From positions 30,682,616 through 30,746,615 of the forward strand of contig NC_079210.1 of assembly GCF_026745355.1 (NCBI RefSeq): DNA of 64,000 nt. Direction: 5' to 3'. Of the stretch, positions 1-9,821 are shown one piece after another; within the stretch, counting starts at the first letter, position 1, and each line of letters begins with the position of its first letter. A model generated the notes under the pieces. That model searched no databases, was not told where the DNA came from, and saw only the letters and a program-made list of their open reading frames with translations. Both the position numbers and the translations under genes were made by a program. The stretch is from Beta vulgaris subsp. vulgaris (Eukaryota; Streptophyta; Magnoliopsida; Caryophyllales; Amaranthaceae).

Positions 1-3000
1 GCCCAACATTGTAATTTCGACCTAATTCCTGTCTCGGGCATCAGAATTGAGCGATTCCAAGCCTGACATGTTTTTTTGCCATTTCTAAGGGGTTCATGAG
101 CTCGGAAGCCTGACATTTCTCGACCTCATGTGTGCCCAAAATCGTAATTCGGGCCTAATCCTAGCTTGGACATCAGAATTGAACGATTCCAATGACGGAC
201 ATGATTCTTTAACAATTGTAAGGGGTCCGTGAGCTCAGAAGTTGAATTAGTTGAAGTCCGATTTTTCGCGTCTATTTCTTGCTCATCAGAATTGAGCGAT
301 TCCAAAGCATGACATGTTTTTTTTACCATTTATAAGGGGTTCGTGAGCTCAGAAGCTGAATTCCTTGCTGCATAATTTTTCGCGTCTGTGTCCTTCTCAG
401 AAGCTGAATTCCTTGCAGCCCAATTTTTCGTGTCTGTGTCCTTCTCATCTTGGCTCAAAATTGTAATTTGGGAGTAACTCCTAGCTCGGACCTAAAAATT
501 GAGCGGTTCAAAAGCCTGATATGTTTTTTTACCATTTCTAAGGGGTTCGTGAGCTACGAAGAATAATTCGTTGAAGTCTGATTTTTCGCGTCTGTTTCCT
601 GTTCATCTTGGCTTAACATCGTAATTTGGGCCTAACTCTTAGCCCGGACATCAAAATTGAGCGATTCCAAAGCCTGACATGTTTTTTTTTTTACCATTTC
701 TAAGGGGTTCGTGAGTTCAGAAGCTGAATTCCTTGCAGTCATATTTTTTGTGTCTGTTTACTACTCATCTGTGCCCAAAATCGTAATTTGGGCCTAACTC
801 CTAGCTCGGACATCAGAATTAAGTGATTCAAAAGCCTGAATTGGTTTTTTACCATTTCCAAAGAGGTTGGTGAGCTTAGAAGCTGAATTCGTTGAAGTCC
901 AACTTTTCGTGTCTTTTTCATTCTCATCTTGGCCCAACATCGGAATTTCGACCTAACTCCTATCTCGGACATCAGAATTAAGGGATACCGGAGCCTTACA
1001 TGTTTTTTTGCCATTTATAAAGGGATCATGAGCTTATAAGTTGAATACCTTGCAGCCCAATTTTTCGCTTCTCTGTCCTTCTCATCTTGGCTCAAAATTG
1101 TAATTTGGGACTAACTCCTAGCTCGGACCTCAAAATTGAGCGATTCAAAATTCTGACATGTTCTTTTCGCATTTCTAAGGGGTTCGTGAGCTGAGAAGCT
1201 GAATTCCTTGCAGTCATATTGTTTGCGTTTGTTTAGAGCTCATGTGTGCCCAAAATCGTAATTTGGGCCTAATCCTAGCCAGGACATCAGAATTGAACGA
1301 TTCCAAAGACTGACATGATTTTTTAACAATTGTAAAGGGTCCGTGAGCTCAGAAATTGAATTCGTTGAAGTCTGATTTTTCGCGTCTATTTCTTGTTCAT
1401 CTGGAACTAAAATCGTAGTATGGGCCTAAGTTCTTGCTCGGACATCAGAATTGAGCAATTCCAAAGCCTGACATGTTTTTTTTACCATTTATAAGGGGTT
1501 CGTGAGCTCAGAAGCTGAATTCTTTGCAGCATATTTTTTCGCGTCTGTGTCCTTCTCACTAGGGCCCAAAATCTTAATTTGGGCCTAACTTCTAACTCGG
1601 ACATCAGAATTGAGAGACTTCAAAGCCTGAATTTTTTTTTTACAATTTCTAAGGTGTTCGTGAGCTCAGAAGATGAATTCGTTGAAGTCCGATTTTTCGC
1701 AGCCTTTTCTTGCTCATCTTGGCCCAAAATCGTAATTTTGGCCAATCTCCTAGCTCGGACATCATAATTGAGCGATTCCAAAGCCTGGTATGTTTAATTT
1801 TCCATTTCTAAGGGGTTCGTGAGCTCAGAAGCCGAATTCCTTGCAGTCAGATTTTTTGTGTCTGTTTACTACTCATTTGTGCCCCAAATCGTAATTTGGC
1901 GTAACTCCTAGCTCGGACATCAGAATTGATCGATTGAAAAGCCTGAATTGGTTTTTTACCATTTCTAAGGGGTTCGTGAGCTCATAAGCTGAATTCGTTG
2001 AAGTCCGATTTTTCGCGTCCGTTTCTTGCTCATCTTGGTCCAAAATCGTAATTTGGGCCTAAGTCCTAGCTCGGACATCAGAATTGATCGATTCAAAATC
2101 CTGAATTGTTTTTATACCATTTCTAAGGAGTTCGTGAGCTCAGAAGCTGAATTCGTTGAAGTCCGATTTTTCGTGTCTGTTTCATGCTCATCTTGGCCCA
2201 ACATCGTAATTTGGGCGTAACTCCTAGCTCGGACATCAGAATTGAGCGATTCAAAAACCTGAATTGGTTTTTTACCATTTCTAAGGGGTTGGTGAGCTTA
2301 GAAGCTGAATTCGTTTAAGTTTGATTTTTCGTGTCTATTTCGTGCTCATCTTAGCCCAAAATCGTAATTTTGACCTAACTTCTATCTCAGACATCAGAAT
2401 TGAACGATTTCAAAGCCTGACATGTTTTTTTCCCATTTCTAAGGGGTTCGTTAGCTCAGAAGCTGAATTCCTTGTAGCCAATTTTTCGTGTCTGTGTCCT
2501 TCTCATCTTGGCTAAAAATTGTAATTTGGGACTAACTCCTAGCTCGGACCTCAAAATTGAGCGATTCAGAATTCTAACATGTTTTTTTCCCATTTCTAAG
2601 GGGTTCGTGAGCTTAGAAGCTGAATTCCTTGCAGTCATATTGTTTGTGTTTGTTTAGAGCTCATGTGTGCCCAAAATTGTAAGTTGGGCCTAATCGCAGC
2701 TCGAATATCAGAATTGAACGATTCCAAAGACTGACTTGATTTTTTATTAATTGTAAGTAGTCTGTGAGCTCAGAAGTTGAATTCGTTGAAGTCCAATTTT
2801 TCGCGTCTTTTTGTTGCTCATCTGGAACTAAAATCGTAGTTCGGGCCTAACTTCTTGCTCGGACATCAGAATTGAGCAATTCCAAAGACTGGCATATTTT
2901 TTTCACCATTTATAAGGGGTTTGTGAGCTCAGAAGCTGAATTCCTTGCAGCATAATTTTTCGCGTCTGTGTCCTTCTCATCAGGGCCCAGAATCGTAATT

Positions 3001-4023
3001 TGGGCCTAACTTCTAACTCGGACATCAGAATTGAGAGACTCCAAAGCCTGAATTGTTTTTTTACTATTTCTAAGGGGTTCATAAGGTCAGAAGCTGAATT
3101 CGTTGAAGTCCGATTTTTCGCATCCTTTTCTTGCTCATCTTGGCCCAAAATCGTAATTTTGGCCTAGCTCCTAGCTCGGACATCATAATTGAGCGATTCC
3201 AAAGCCTGTCATGTTTCATTTTCGATTTTTAAGGGGTTCGTGAGCTCAAAAGTTGAATTCCTTGCAGTCAGATTTTTTTATGTCTGTTTACTACTCATTT
3301 GTGCCCAAAATCGTAATTTGGGCGTAACTCCTAGCTCGGACATCAGAATTGATCATTCAAAAGCCTGAATTGGTTTTTTACCATTTCTAAGGGGTTCGTG
3401 AGCTCAGAAGCTGAATTCGTTGAAGTCCGATTTTTCGCGTCCGTTTCTTGCTCAACTTGGCCCAAAATCGTAATTTGGGCCTAAGTCCTAGCTCGGACAT
3501 CAGAATTGACCGATTCATAATCCTGAATTGTTTTTATACCATTTCTAAGGAGTTCGTGAGCTCAGAAGCTGAATTCGTTGATGTCCGATTCTTCGTGTCT
3601 GTTTCCTGCTCATCTTGGCCCAACATCTAAATTTGGGCGTAACTCATAGCTCGGACATCAGAATTGAGCGATTCAAAAACCTGACATGTTTTTTTTACCA
3701 TTTCTAAGGGGTTCATGAGCTCAGAAGCTAAATTCCTTGCAGTCAGATTTTTTCTGTCTGTTTACTACTTATTGGTGGCCAAAATCGTAATTTGGGCATA
3801 ACTCCTAGCTCGGACATCAGAATTAAGCGATTCAAAAGCATGAATTGGTTTTTTACCATTTTTCGTGTCTGTTTCATGCTCATTTAGGCCTAACATCGTA
3901 ATTTCGACCTAACTCTTATCTCGGACATCAGAATTGAGCGATTCCAAAGCCTGACATGTTTTTTTTTACCATTTCTAAGGGTTCTTGAGCTCTGAAGCTG
4001 AATTCCTTGAAGTCAGATTTTTT
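1..4023. repeat. Satellite array, ~158-bp EcoRI-type monomers (block 1)
   Basis: About 25 head-to-tail monomers; successive anchors of the 'tcgtaattt' type at 781, 940, 1099 and 1256 give spacings of 159, 159 and 157 bp. Each monomer has the same order of landmarks: 'gggcctaactcctagctcgg', 'gaattgagcgattc', a T-run followed by 'accatttctaaggggttcg', 'gaagctgaattc' (EcoRI) and a final 'tcgcgtctgtttc'-like segment. Subtypes differ in that last segment: 'ttgctcatcttggccc', 'tttactactcatctgtgccc', 'gtgtccttctcatcttggct' and 'tttagagctcatgtgtgccc'. Shortened fused monomers occur near 283 and 3853. The block ends inside a monomer at the CACTA insertion point. No gene is present. Confidence 0.95.
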
Positions 4024-4040
4024 CACTAGTGGAAAAATGA
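4024..4040 (+). repeat. Left terminal inverted repeat of CACTA element 1
   Basis: CACTAGTGGAAAAATGA. It pairs with 6811-6827 on the opposite strand over about 14 of 17 positions and immediately follows the TTT target-site copy. CACTA at the outer edge defines the superfamily. Confidence 0.92.
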
Positions 4041-4280
4041 AGAAGGGCTGCGCTGAAAAAAGGCTTGTAGGGCTGCGCTTTTTGACAGCAGCCCTTTCAG
4101 TAGCAGCCCTTCACTTTTTAAGTAGGGTTGCTAGAAAAGCGCAACCCTTAGGCTAGAAGGGCTGCGCTAGTTAGGAAAAAGTGCAGCCCTTCTAGCTTAG
4201 AAGGGCTGCGCTAGTTAGGAAAAAGCGCAGCCCTTCTGAGCTAGAAGGGCTGCGCTTTTTCCTAACTAGCGCAGCCCTTC
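4041..4280. repeat. Left subterminal palindromic repeat array of CACTA element 1
   Basis: This is a cluster of roughly 20-bp units around AGGGCTGCGCT in both orientations, so successive units can pair (AGGGCTGCGCTTTTT against AAAAAGCGCAGCCCT). In the En/Spm family such subterminal clusters are the binding sites of the element's own DNA-binding protein (TnpA in maize Spm). That role is inferred here from position and repetition only. Units are imperfect: some read GGGTTG or GTGCAG in place of the consensus. Confidence 0.85.
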
Positions 4281-4480
4281 CTACCCAAAAAAAAAATTTA
4301 AAATTAAACATTTTTTTTTTGACATTTTTTTACTCATAATCTCACATTTTCTGAAATTAAACAGAAGAGAAGAGAAACGAAACGAAAATGAAAATACTAA
4401 ACCCAAAACAAAAAAAAAAAGAATGAAACGAAAATGAAAAAAACGAACAAAAACTAATACAAGAAATTATAGATCTGAAA

Positions 4481-4660
4481 ATACAAGAACATTAATCAAA
4501 ACAAAGATGAAAATACAAGAACATTAATCAAAACAAAGAGAAGTATACAAGAACATTAATCAAAACAAAGAGAAGTATACAAGAACATTAATCAAAATAT
4601 ATAAACAAAGAGAAGTATACAAGAACATTATAGATCAGAAAATACAAGAACTACCTCCAA
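4481..4660. repeat. 32-bp minisatellite inside CACTA element 1
   Basis: About five copies of a 32-bp unit starting 'atacaagaacattaatca' begin near 4481, 4513, 4545, 4577 and 4617; the fourth carries an 8-bp insertion and a sixth start near 4651 is partial. The surrounding 4290-4740 stretch is A-rich on the plus strand, with no open reading frame of note. Confidence 0.85.
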
Positions 4661-4759
4661 ACATTAACCTAATAATGTTTAAATACATAAAACAAAACCC
4701 TAATACATAATTTAAGGGAAAAACAAATTCGGAAAAACTTAAAATGCCTATTTGGAGGC

Positions 4760-4912
4760 TTAACTGAACGCGGATGGCTTAAAAAGCCTAAACGTCACGG
4801 CATAGCGGTGAGTTTGACTCGTTGTCCCGTTCCGCTTCCGAAAAGGTATCACAATAGGCAATCGGACTCCGTCGACATGTTTAGTGCAAATCATTTCAGG
4901 GTTTTTGTCGCA
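4760..4912 (-). pseudogene. Short coding remnant of a transposon protein (C-terminal end), interrupted by the LTR
   Basis: On the minus strand an open stretch reads ...KNPEMICTKHVDGVRLPIV followed by IPFRKRNGTTSQTHRYAV and ends FKPSAFS before a TAA at 4760-4762. The same frame is present in the second copy (9368-9460), with one substitution (VEGVR) and then a run out of the element into satellite. The peptide has normal amino-acid balance, unlike the satellite shadows, so it is probably the tail of a former CACTA-encoded protein. I do not recognise the family. The LTR insertion cuts it at its upstream end, and upstream sequence in the LTR-free copy is purine/pyrimidine-rich and non-coding, so at most one exon is present. 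Confidence 0.45.
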
Positions 4913-4915
4913 AAC

Positions 4916-6496
4916 TGTTGACCCTTGAGATTTGAAGATGACCTAACCACAAAAGACATAGTATATTTTATTTATGTTGATTGCAAGGTAATTCATGCTC
5001 GAGCTAAGAGAATACTTGATTGAAGATTAAAGCGGAGAATTAATCAAGATCGAAGTAAAGATGTTCGAGAAATGAAGAATCAAGCATGGAATGAAGATTA
5101 GAATACATTAGGGTATTTATTAATCTTCTTGTTAAGGTTGAGTAAAGCTTTATTAAGTTCGTGGTGAATTCTCAAAGGAACTTGGTTCTGTTCCCATGAA
5201 AGGAACAGACCTGGCACTATAGGAACAAGGCTTAGGAACAAGACTTAATAATTAGGGAACAAGACTTAAAACTAATTTAGGAACTTCTAAGTGACTAATA
5301 TTGTGCGCCTAAGATAATTGGTGCCCAATATAGTTGTTAGAGTTTTTAGGGATATTTGACTAAGATCCATTATTTTAGGAAGTTAGTTTAAGTTTGTTAG
5401 GAAAAGATTTTAAAATGATTTTCTGATTTTAAAATAACTGATTTTCAAATATTATCTTTTTAAAATATATATTTTATCTTTTATATTTTATTTAAAAGAT
5501 TTAAATTTTCGAAAATATATTATTTTCGGTTTTCACAATGTTTCGGATTTTTTGAAATACAAAAACTGTTTTCCGGTTTTTATAAAAGATTTTGAAAAAG
5601 ATATTTTTCCTAAAAACTAGCTAAAGTATTTTATTTATTTATTTCCTAGAATCTAGATTACACGCCTAAGGTTTACTGCTACATGTTTATGTAGTTAGTG
5701 GATTTAGTGGCTTAAGTTAATTATCCTCCAAGTATTTAATTAAATTAAATAAGATTAATTATTCTCCAAGTTTGCAAAACCACGTAATTGTTACTGCTTC
5801 TATGAAGTGAAGTAGTGGATTAGTGGATGCTTTACATGACATGGAATAATTAATTTAATTTAATTAATTAATTAAACATCATGGAGAACATGTGATAATG
5901 GTCTAAGTTAGTGGAAATCATGTCTTGTCTTAAATGTCTATAAATAGGCGCCTAATTCATTTGAGTAAAATTGTGTCTGACTTAGTTAATTTGTCTTAAG
6001 TTATCTAAAGTGTCAGTGCCTTTCCTTAAGAGAATTCATACTTACATTAATCGAGTTTTTATTACTCTTCCATTGTTTTACAAAGTGTATTTTTGAGAAA
6101 AAGGGTTTGAGTGAACTCTTGTAAGTGTGAGAAAGCTTTGAGTGAAGCAAGAGAAAGAGAAAGAGAAAGAAAAAGGAACTTCGAGTGAAGTTTGAGAGAA
6201 AACGTCAGTTGTTGGGAACTGTCGTTGGGAACTTGAGTTGAGTGACTTAAGTTGAGAATCGAGAGAAAAGTAATAGGTTGTAATCAGAGTTGTTTTGGCC
6301 TATTATAGTGGAAAGTTGTTTAAAATCCCTTGTGGTCGAGGTTGTTTCTTCCTACTAGGCCTAGGAAGTTTTTCCTCGTAAAATCTCTCGTGTTCCCATT
6401 GTTTGTTCCCAAGTTTACTTTTAATTCCGCAAAAAGTAGTGCTTATTCTCTCACTATAATTCACCCCCCCTCTTATAGTGCTCATATTATACAACA
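4916..6496 (+). mobile_element. Solo LTR of a Ty1/copia-type retrotransposon
   Basis: A 1581-bp insertion begins TGTTGACCC and ends ATACAACA, giving the short TGTTG...CAACA inverted ends typical of LTRs. It is flanked by CAAAC (4911-4915) and CAAAT (6497-6501), a 5-bp target duplication with one change. The second CACTA copy shows the empty site 'gcaaatgttt' at 9472-9481, which proves the insertion boundaries. Inside are a TATA box (5938-5948), a purine-rich stretch that would be transcribed leader (6130-6210), and the 'aattcaccccccc' motif close to the 3' end that is common in plant copia LTRs. There is no primer-binding site, polypurine tract or gag-pol, so it is a solo LTR left by LTR-LTR recombination. 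Copia rather than gypsy is inferred from the end motifs. Confidence 0.88.
5938..5948 (+). promoter_or_regulatory. TATA box of the solo LTR
   Basis: TCTATAAATAG lies about two-thirds into the LTR, where the U3/R boundary would be expected. About 200 bp downstream begins the GA-rich leader-like stretch. It is a candidate promoter for readthrough transcription rightwards into the CACTA remnant and the satellite; activity is not shown by sequence alone. Confidence 0.6.
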
Positions 6497-6674
6497 CAAA
6501 TGTTTATGGGAGTTTTTGAGAGAGAAGAGAGGATGAGAGAGAAGAGAGGATGAGAGAGAAGGAGGAAAGAAATAATGAGGGACGTGAGAGAGGAGAGAGA
6601 ATGACGGATAATATATTTGACGAATCCCGCTTAATATTTGCAACCCGCGAACTTTTTTATTTCAAATTTTTTCA

Positions 6675-6810
6675 GGAAGGGCTGCGCTTTTTAAAAAAGC
6701 GCAGCCATTCTTACCTACGGAAGGGCTGTGCTTTTCCTAAAAGCGCAGCCCTACTAGGTGAAGGACTGCGTTTTTTTTAAAAAGCGCAGCCCTTCCTGCG
6801 CAGCCCTTTT
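6675..6810. repeat. Right subterminal palindromic array of CACTA element 1
   Basis: Three hairpin-like units of AGGGCTGCGCTTTT facing AAAAGCGCAGCCCT, followed by a lone half-unit next to the terminus. The corresponding array of copy 2 (9640-9803) has four units and different spacers, although the sequence on both sides of the arrays is nearly identical. Confidence 0.85.
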
Positions 6811-6827
6811 TATTTTTTCCCCTAGTG
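6811..6827 (-). repeat. Right terminal inverted repeat of CACTA element 1
   Basis: It reads CACTAGGGGAAAAAATA on the minus strand and differs from the left terminus by a T-to-G change at position 7 and in the last bases. It is followed directly by the second TTT target copy. Confidence 0.92.
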
Positions 6828-9364
6828 TTTGTGTCTATTTACTACTCATCAGAATTGAGTGATTCAAAAGCCTGAATTGGTTTTTTACCAATTCGAAGGG
6901 GTTGGTGACCTCAGAAGCTGAATTCGTTGAAGTCCGATTTTTCGTGTCTGTTTCATGCTCATCTTGGCCCAACATCGTAATTTCGACCTAACTCCTATCT
7001 CGAACATCAGAATTGAGCGATTCCAAAGCCTGACATGTTTTTTTACCATTTCTAAAGGGTTCGTGAGCTTAGAAGCTGAATTCGTTGAAGTCCGATTTTT
7101 CGTGTCTGTTTCCTGCTTATCTTGGCGCAACATCGTAATTTGGGACTGACTCCTATCTCGGACATCAAAATTGTGGGATTCCAAAACCTGGCATGTTTTT
7201 TTCCCATTTCTAAGGGGTTCGTGAGCTCAGAAGCTGAATTCCTTGCAGTCATATTTTTTGCGTTTGTTTGGAGCTCATGTGTGCCCAAAATCTTAAATTG
7301 GGCCTAACTCCTAGCTCGGACATCAGAATTCAACGATTCCAAAGACTGACATGATTTTTTATCAATTGGAAGGGGTCCGTGAGCTCAGAAGTTGAATTCG
7401 TTGAAGTCGAATTTTTCGCGTATATTTCTTCCTCATTTGGAACTAAAATCGTAATTTGGGATTAACTCCTAGCTCGCACCTCAAAATTGAGCGATTCAAA
7501 AGCCTGAAATATTTTTTTACCATTTCTAAAGGGTTCGTGAGCTCAGAAGCTAAATTCATTGAAGTCCAATTATTCGCGTCCGTTTCTTGCTCATCTTGGC
7601 GCAAAATTGTAATTTGGGCCTAACAACTAGCTCGACCATCAGAATTGAGCGATTCAAAAGCCTGAATTGTTTTTTTACCATTTCTAAATGGTTCGTGAGT
7701 TCAGAAGCTGAATTCCTTGCAGTCAGAATTTTTGTGTCTGTTTACTACTCATCTGTGCCGAACATCGTAATTTGGGCCTAACTCCTATCTCGGACATCAG
7801 AATTGTGCGATTCCAAAGCCTGACATGTTTTTTCCCATTTCTAAGGGGTGCGTGAGCTCAGAAGCTGAATTCCTTGCAGTCATATTTTTTGCGTTTGTTT
7901 AGAGCTCATGTGTGCCCAAAATCTTAATTTGGGCCTAACTCCTAGCTCGGACATCAGAATTGAACGATTCCAAAGACTGACATGATTTTTTATCAATTGG
8001 AAGGGGTCCGTGAGCTTAGAAGTTGAATTCTTTAAAGTCCAATTTTTCACGTCTATTTCTTCCTCATTTGGAACTAAAATCATAATTTGGGACTAACTCC
8101 TAGCTCGGACCTCAAAATTGAGCGATTCAAAAGCCTGAAATATTTTTTTACCATTTCCAAAGGGTTCGTGAGCTCATAAGCTAAATTCGTTGAAGTCCAA
8201 TTATTCGCGTCCGTTTCTTGCTCATCTTGGCCCAAAATCGTAATTTGAGCCTAACAACTAGCTCGGCCATCAGAATTGAGCGATTCAAAAGCCTGAATTG
8301 TTTTTTTTACCATTTCTAAATGGTTCGTGAGTTCAGAAGCTGAATTCCTTGCATTCAGAATTTTTGTGTCTGTTTATTACTCATCTGTGCCCAACGTCGT
8401 AATTTGGGCCAAACTCCTATCTCGGACATCAGAATTGTGCGATTCCAAAGCCTGACATGTTTTTTCCCATTTGTAAGGGGTTCCTGAGCTCTGAAGCTGA
8501 ATTCCTTGCAGCCAGATTTTTTTTTGTCTGTTTACTACTCATTTGTGCCCAAAATCGTAATTTGGGCCTAACTCCTATCTATGACATCAAAATTAAGCGA
8601 TTCCAAAGTCTGACAAGTTTTTTTTACCATTTTTAAGGGGTTCGATAGGCTCAGAAGCTCAATTTCTTGCAGCCCAATTTTTCGCGTCTGTGTCCTTCTC
8701 TTCTTGGCTCAAAATTGTAATTTGGGACTAACTCCTAGCTCGGACCTCAAAATTGAGCGATTCAAAAGCCTGAAATGTTGTTTTTTACCATTTCTAAGGG
8801 GTTCGTGAGCTTATAAGCTGAATTCCTTGCAGTCATATTGTTTGCGTTTGTTTAGAGCTCATGTGTGCCCAAAATCGTAATTTGGGCCTAATCCTAGCTA
8901 GGACATCAGAATTGAACGATTCCAAAGACTGACATGATTTTTTTATCAATTGTAAGGGGTCCGTGAGCTCAGATGTTGAACTAAAATCATAGTTTGGGCC
9001 TAACTTCTTGCTCGGACATCAGAATTAAGCAATTCCAAAGCCTGACATATTTTTTTTTACCATTTATAAGGGGTTCGTGAGCTCAGAAGCTGAATTCCTT
9101 GCAATATAATTTTTCGCGTCTGCGTCCTTCTCATCAGGGCCCAGAATCGTAATTTGGGCCTAACTTCTAACTCGGACATCATAATTAAGCGATTCAAAAA
9201 CCTAACATGTTTTTTTACCATTTCTAAAGGGTTCGTGAGCTCAGAAGCTGAATTCCTTGCAGTCAGATTTTTTCTATCTGTTTACTACGTATCTGTGCCC
9301 AAAATCGTAATTTGGGCATAACTCCGAGCTCGGACATCAAAATCAAGCGATTCAAAAGCATGAA
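6828..9364. repeat. Satellite array, ~158-bp monomers (block 2)
   Basis: The block starts with the second half of the interrupted monomer, which is of the fused type 'actactcatcagaattgag' near 6840. A two-monomer motif recurs within it: the 'agagctcatgtgtgccc' subtype followed by the 'cttcctcatttggaacta' subtype, near 7275-7450 and again near 7900-8075, a period of roughly 0.63 kb (four monomers). A fused monomer joining 'gttgaa' to 'ctaaaatcatagtttgggcc' lies near 8975. No gene is present. Confidence 0.94.
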
Positions 9365-9821
9365 TTGACTCGTTGGCCCGTTCCGCTTCCGAAAAGGTAT
9401 CACAATAGGCAATCGGACTCCTTCGACATGTTTAGTGCAAATCATTTCAGGGTTTTTGTCGCAAATGTTTATGGGAGTTTTTGAGAGAGAATAGAGGATG
9501 AGAGAGAAGAGAGGATGAGAGAGAAGGAGGAAAGGAATAATGAGGGACGTGAGAGAGGAGAGAGAATAAGGGATAATATATTTGACAAATCCCGCTTAAT
9601 ATTTGCAGCCCGCGAACTTTTTTATTTCAAATTTTTTCAGGAAGGGCTGCGCTTTTTTAAAATGCGCAGCCCTTCACTTAGTAGTTAGTAGGGCTGCGCT
9701 TTTTAAAAAAGCGCAGCCCTTCTGCTATGTAGGGCTGCGCTTTTTAAAAAAAGCGCAGCCCTTCACTAGTAGGGCTGCGCTTTTACGAAAAGCGCATCCC
9801 TTTCTATTTTTTCCCCTAGTG
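9365..9821. mobile_element. Left-truncated second copy of CACTA element 1, lacking the LTR
   Basis: 9368-9475 matches 4817-4914 and then continues directly into the equivalent of 6501-6827, so the LTR was never present here. The right terminus (CCCCTAGTG, ending 9821) is followed by TTT and by the same fused satellite monomer as at element 1, so both copies occupy the same insertion site. On the left, satellite equivalent to 3841-3847 is joined to element sequence equivalent to 4817 with a shared TTG, which means 969 bp were deleted across the left border, including the left terminus. Without a left terminus this copy cannot be mobilised. Confidence 0.88.
9640..9803. repeat. Right subterminal palindromic array of CACTA copy 2
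   Basis: Four palindromic units based on AGGGCTGCGCTTTTT facing AAAAAGCGCAGCCCT. The last is degenerate (AGCGCATCCC). Spacers such as 'acttagtagttagt' and 'ctatgt' are absent from the equivalent array of element 1. Confidence 0.85.

Larger units (their letters stand above)
4024..6827. mobile_element. CACTA (En/Spm) DNA transposon, non-autonomous, split by a solo LTR
   Basis: The element begins CACTAGTGGAAAAATGA and ends in the inverted counterpart, which reads CACTAGGGGAAAAAATA on the other strand. It is flanked by TTT at 4021-4023 and 6828-6830, the 3-bp target duplication expected for CACTA elements. The uninterrupted site survives in related monomers, for example around 11761-11790 where 'gattttttgtgtctg' is continuous. 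Both ends carry palindromic subterminal repeats built on AGGGCTGCGCTTTTT. Without the nested LTR and its duplicated site the element is about 1.2 kb and holds only one short coding remnant (4760-4912, minus), so it could not encode a transposase. Family assignment rests on termini, target-duplication length and subterminal structure. Its left end resembles the inverted right end of the element ending at 60419. Confidence 0.92.

Noticed and set aside
1..4023. Regular repeats considered as a CRISPR array.
   Set aside because: Repeats are full-length contiguous monomers without unique spacers, in a eukaryotic transposon setting.
4041..4280. Hairpin-rich GC units considered as a structural RNA gene or MITE cluster.
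   Set aside because: They lie directly inside a CACTA terminus with a 3-bp target duplication, recur at the other ends of the family, and fit subterminal binding repeats better.
6303..6780. Short open frames in the solo LTR end and in the subterminal array of CACTA element 1, and similarly at 9603-9869 and 60164-60361.
   Set aside because: They consist of LTR leader or of palindromic subterminal repeats (RKGCAF / KKAQPF-type peptides) with no protein character beyond the repeat.
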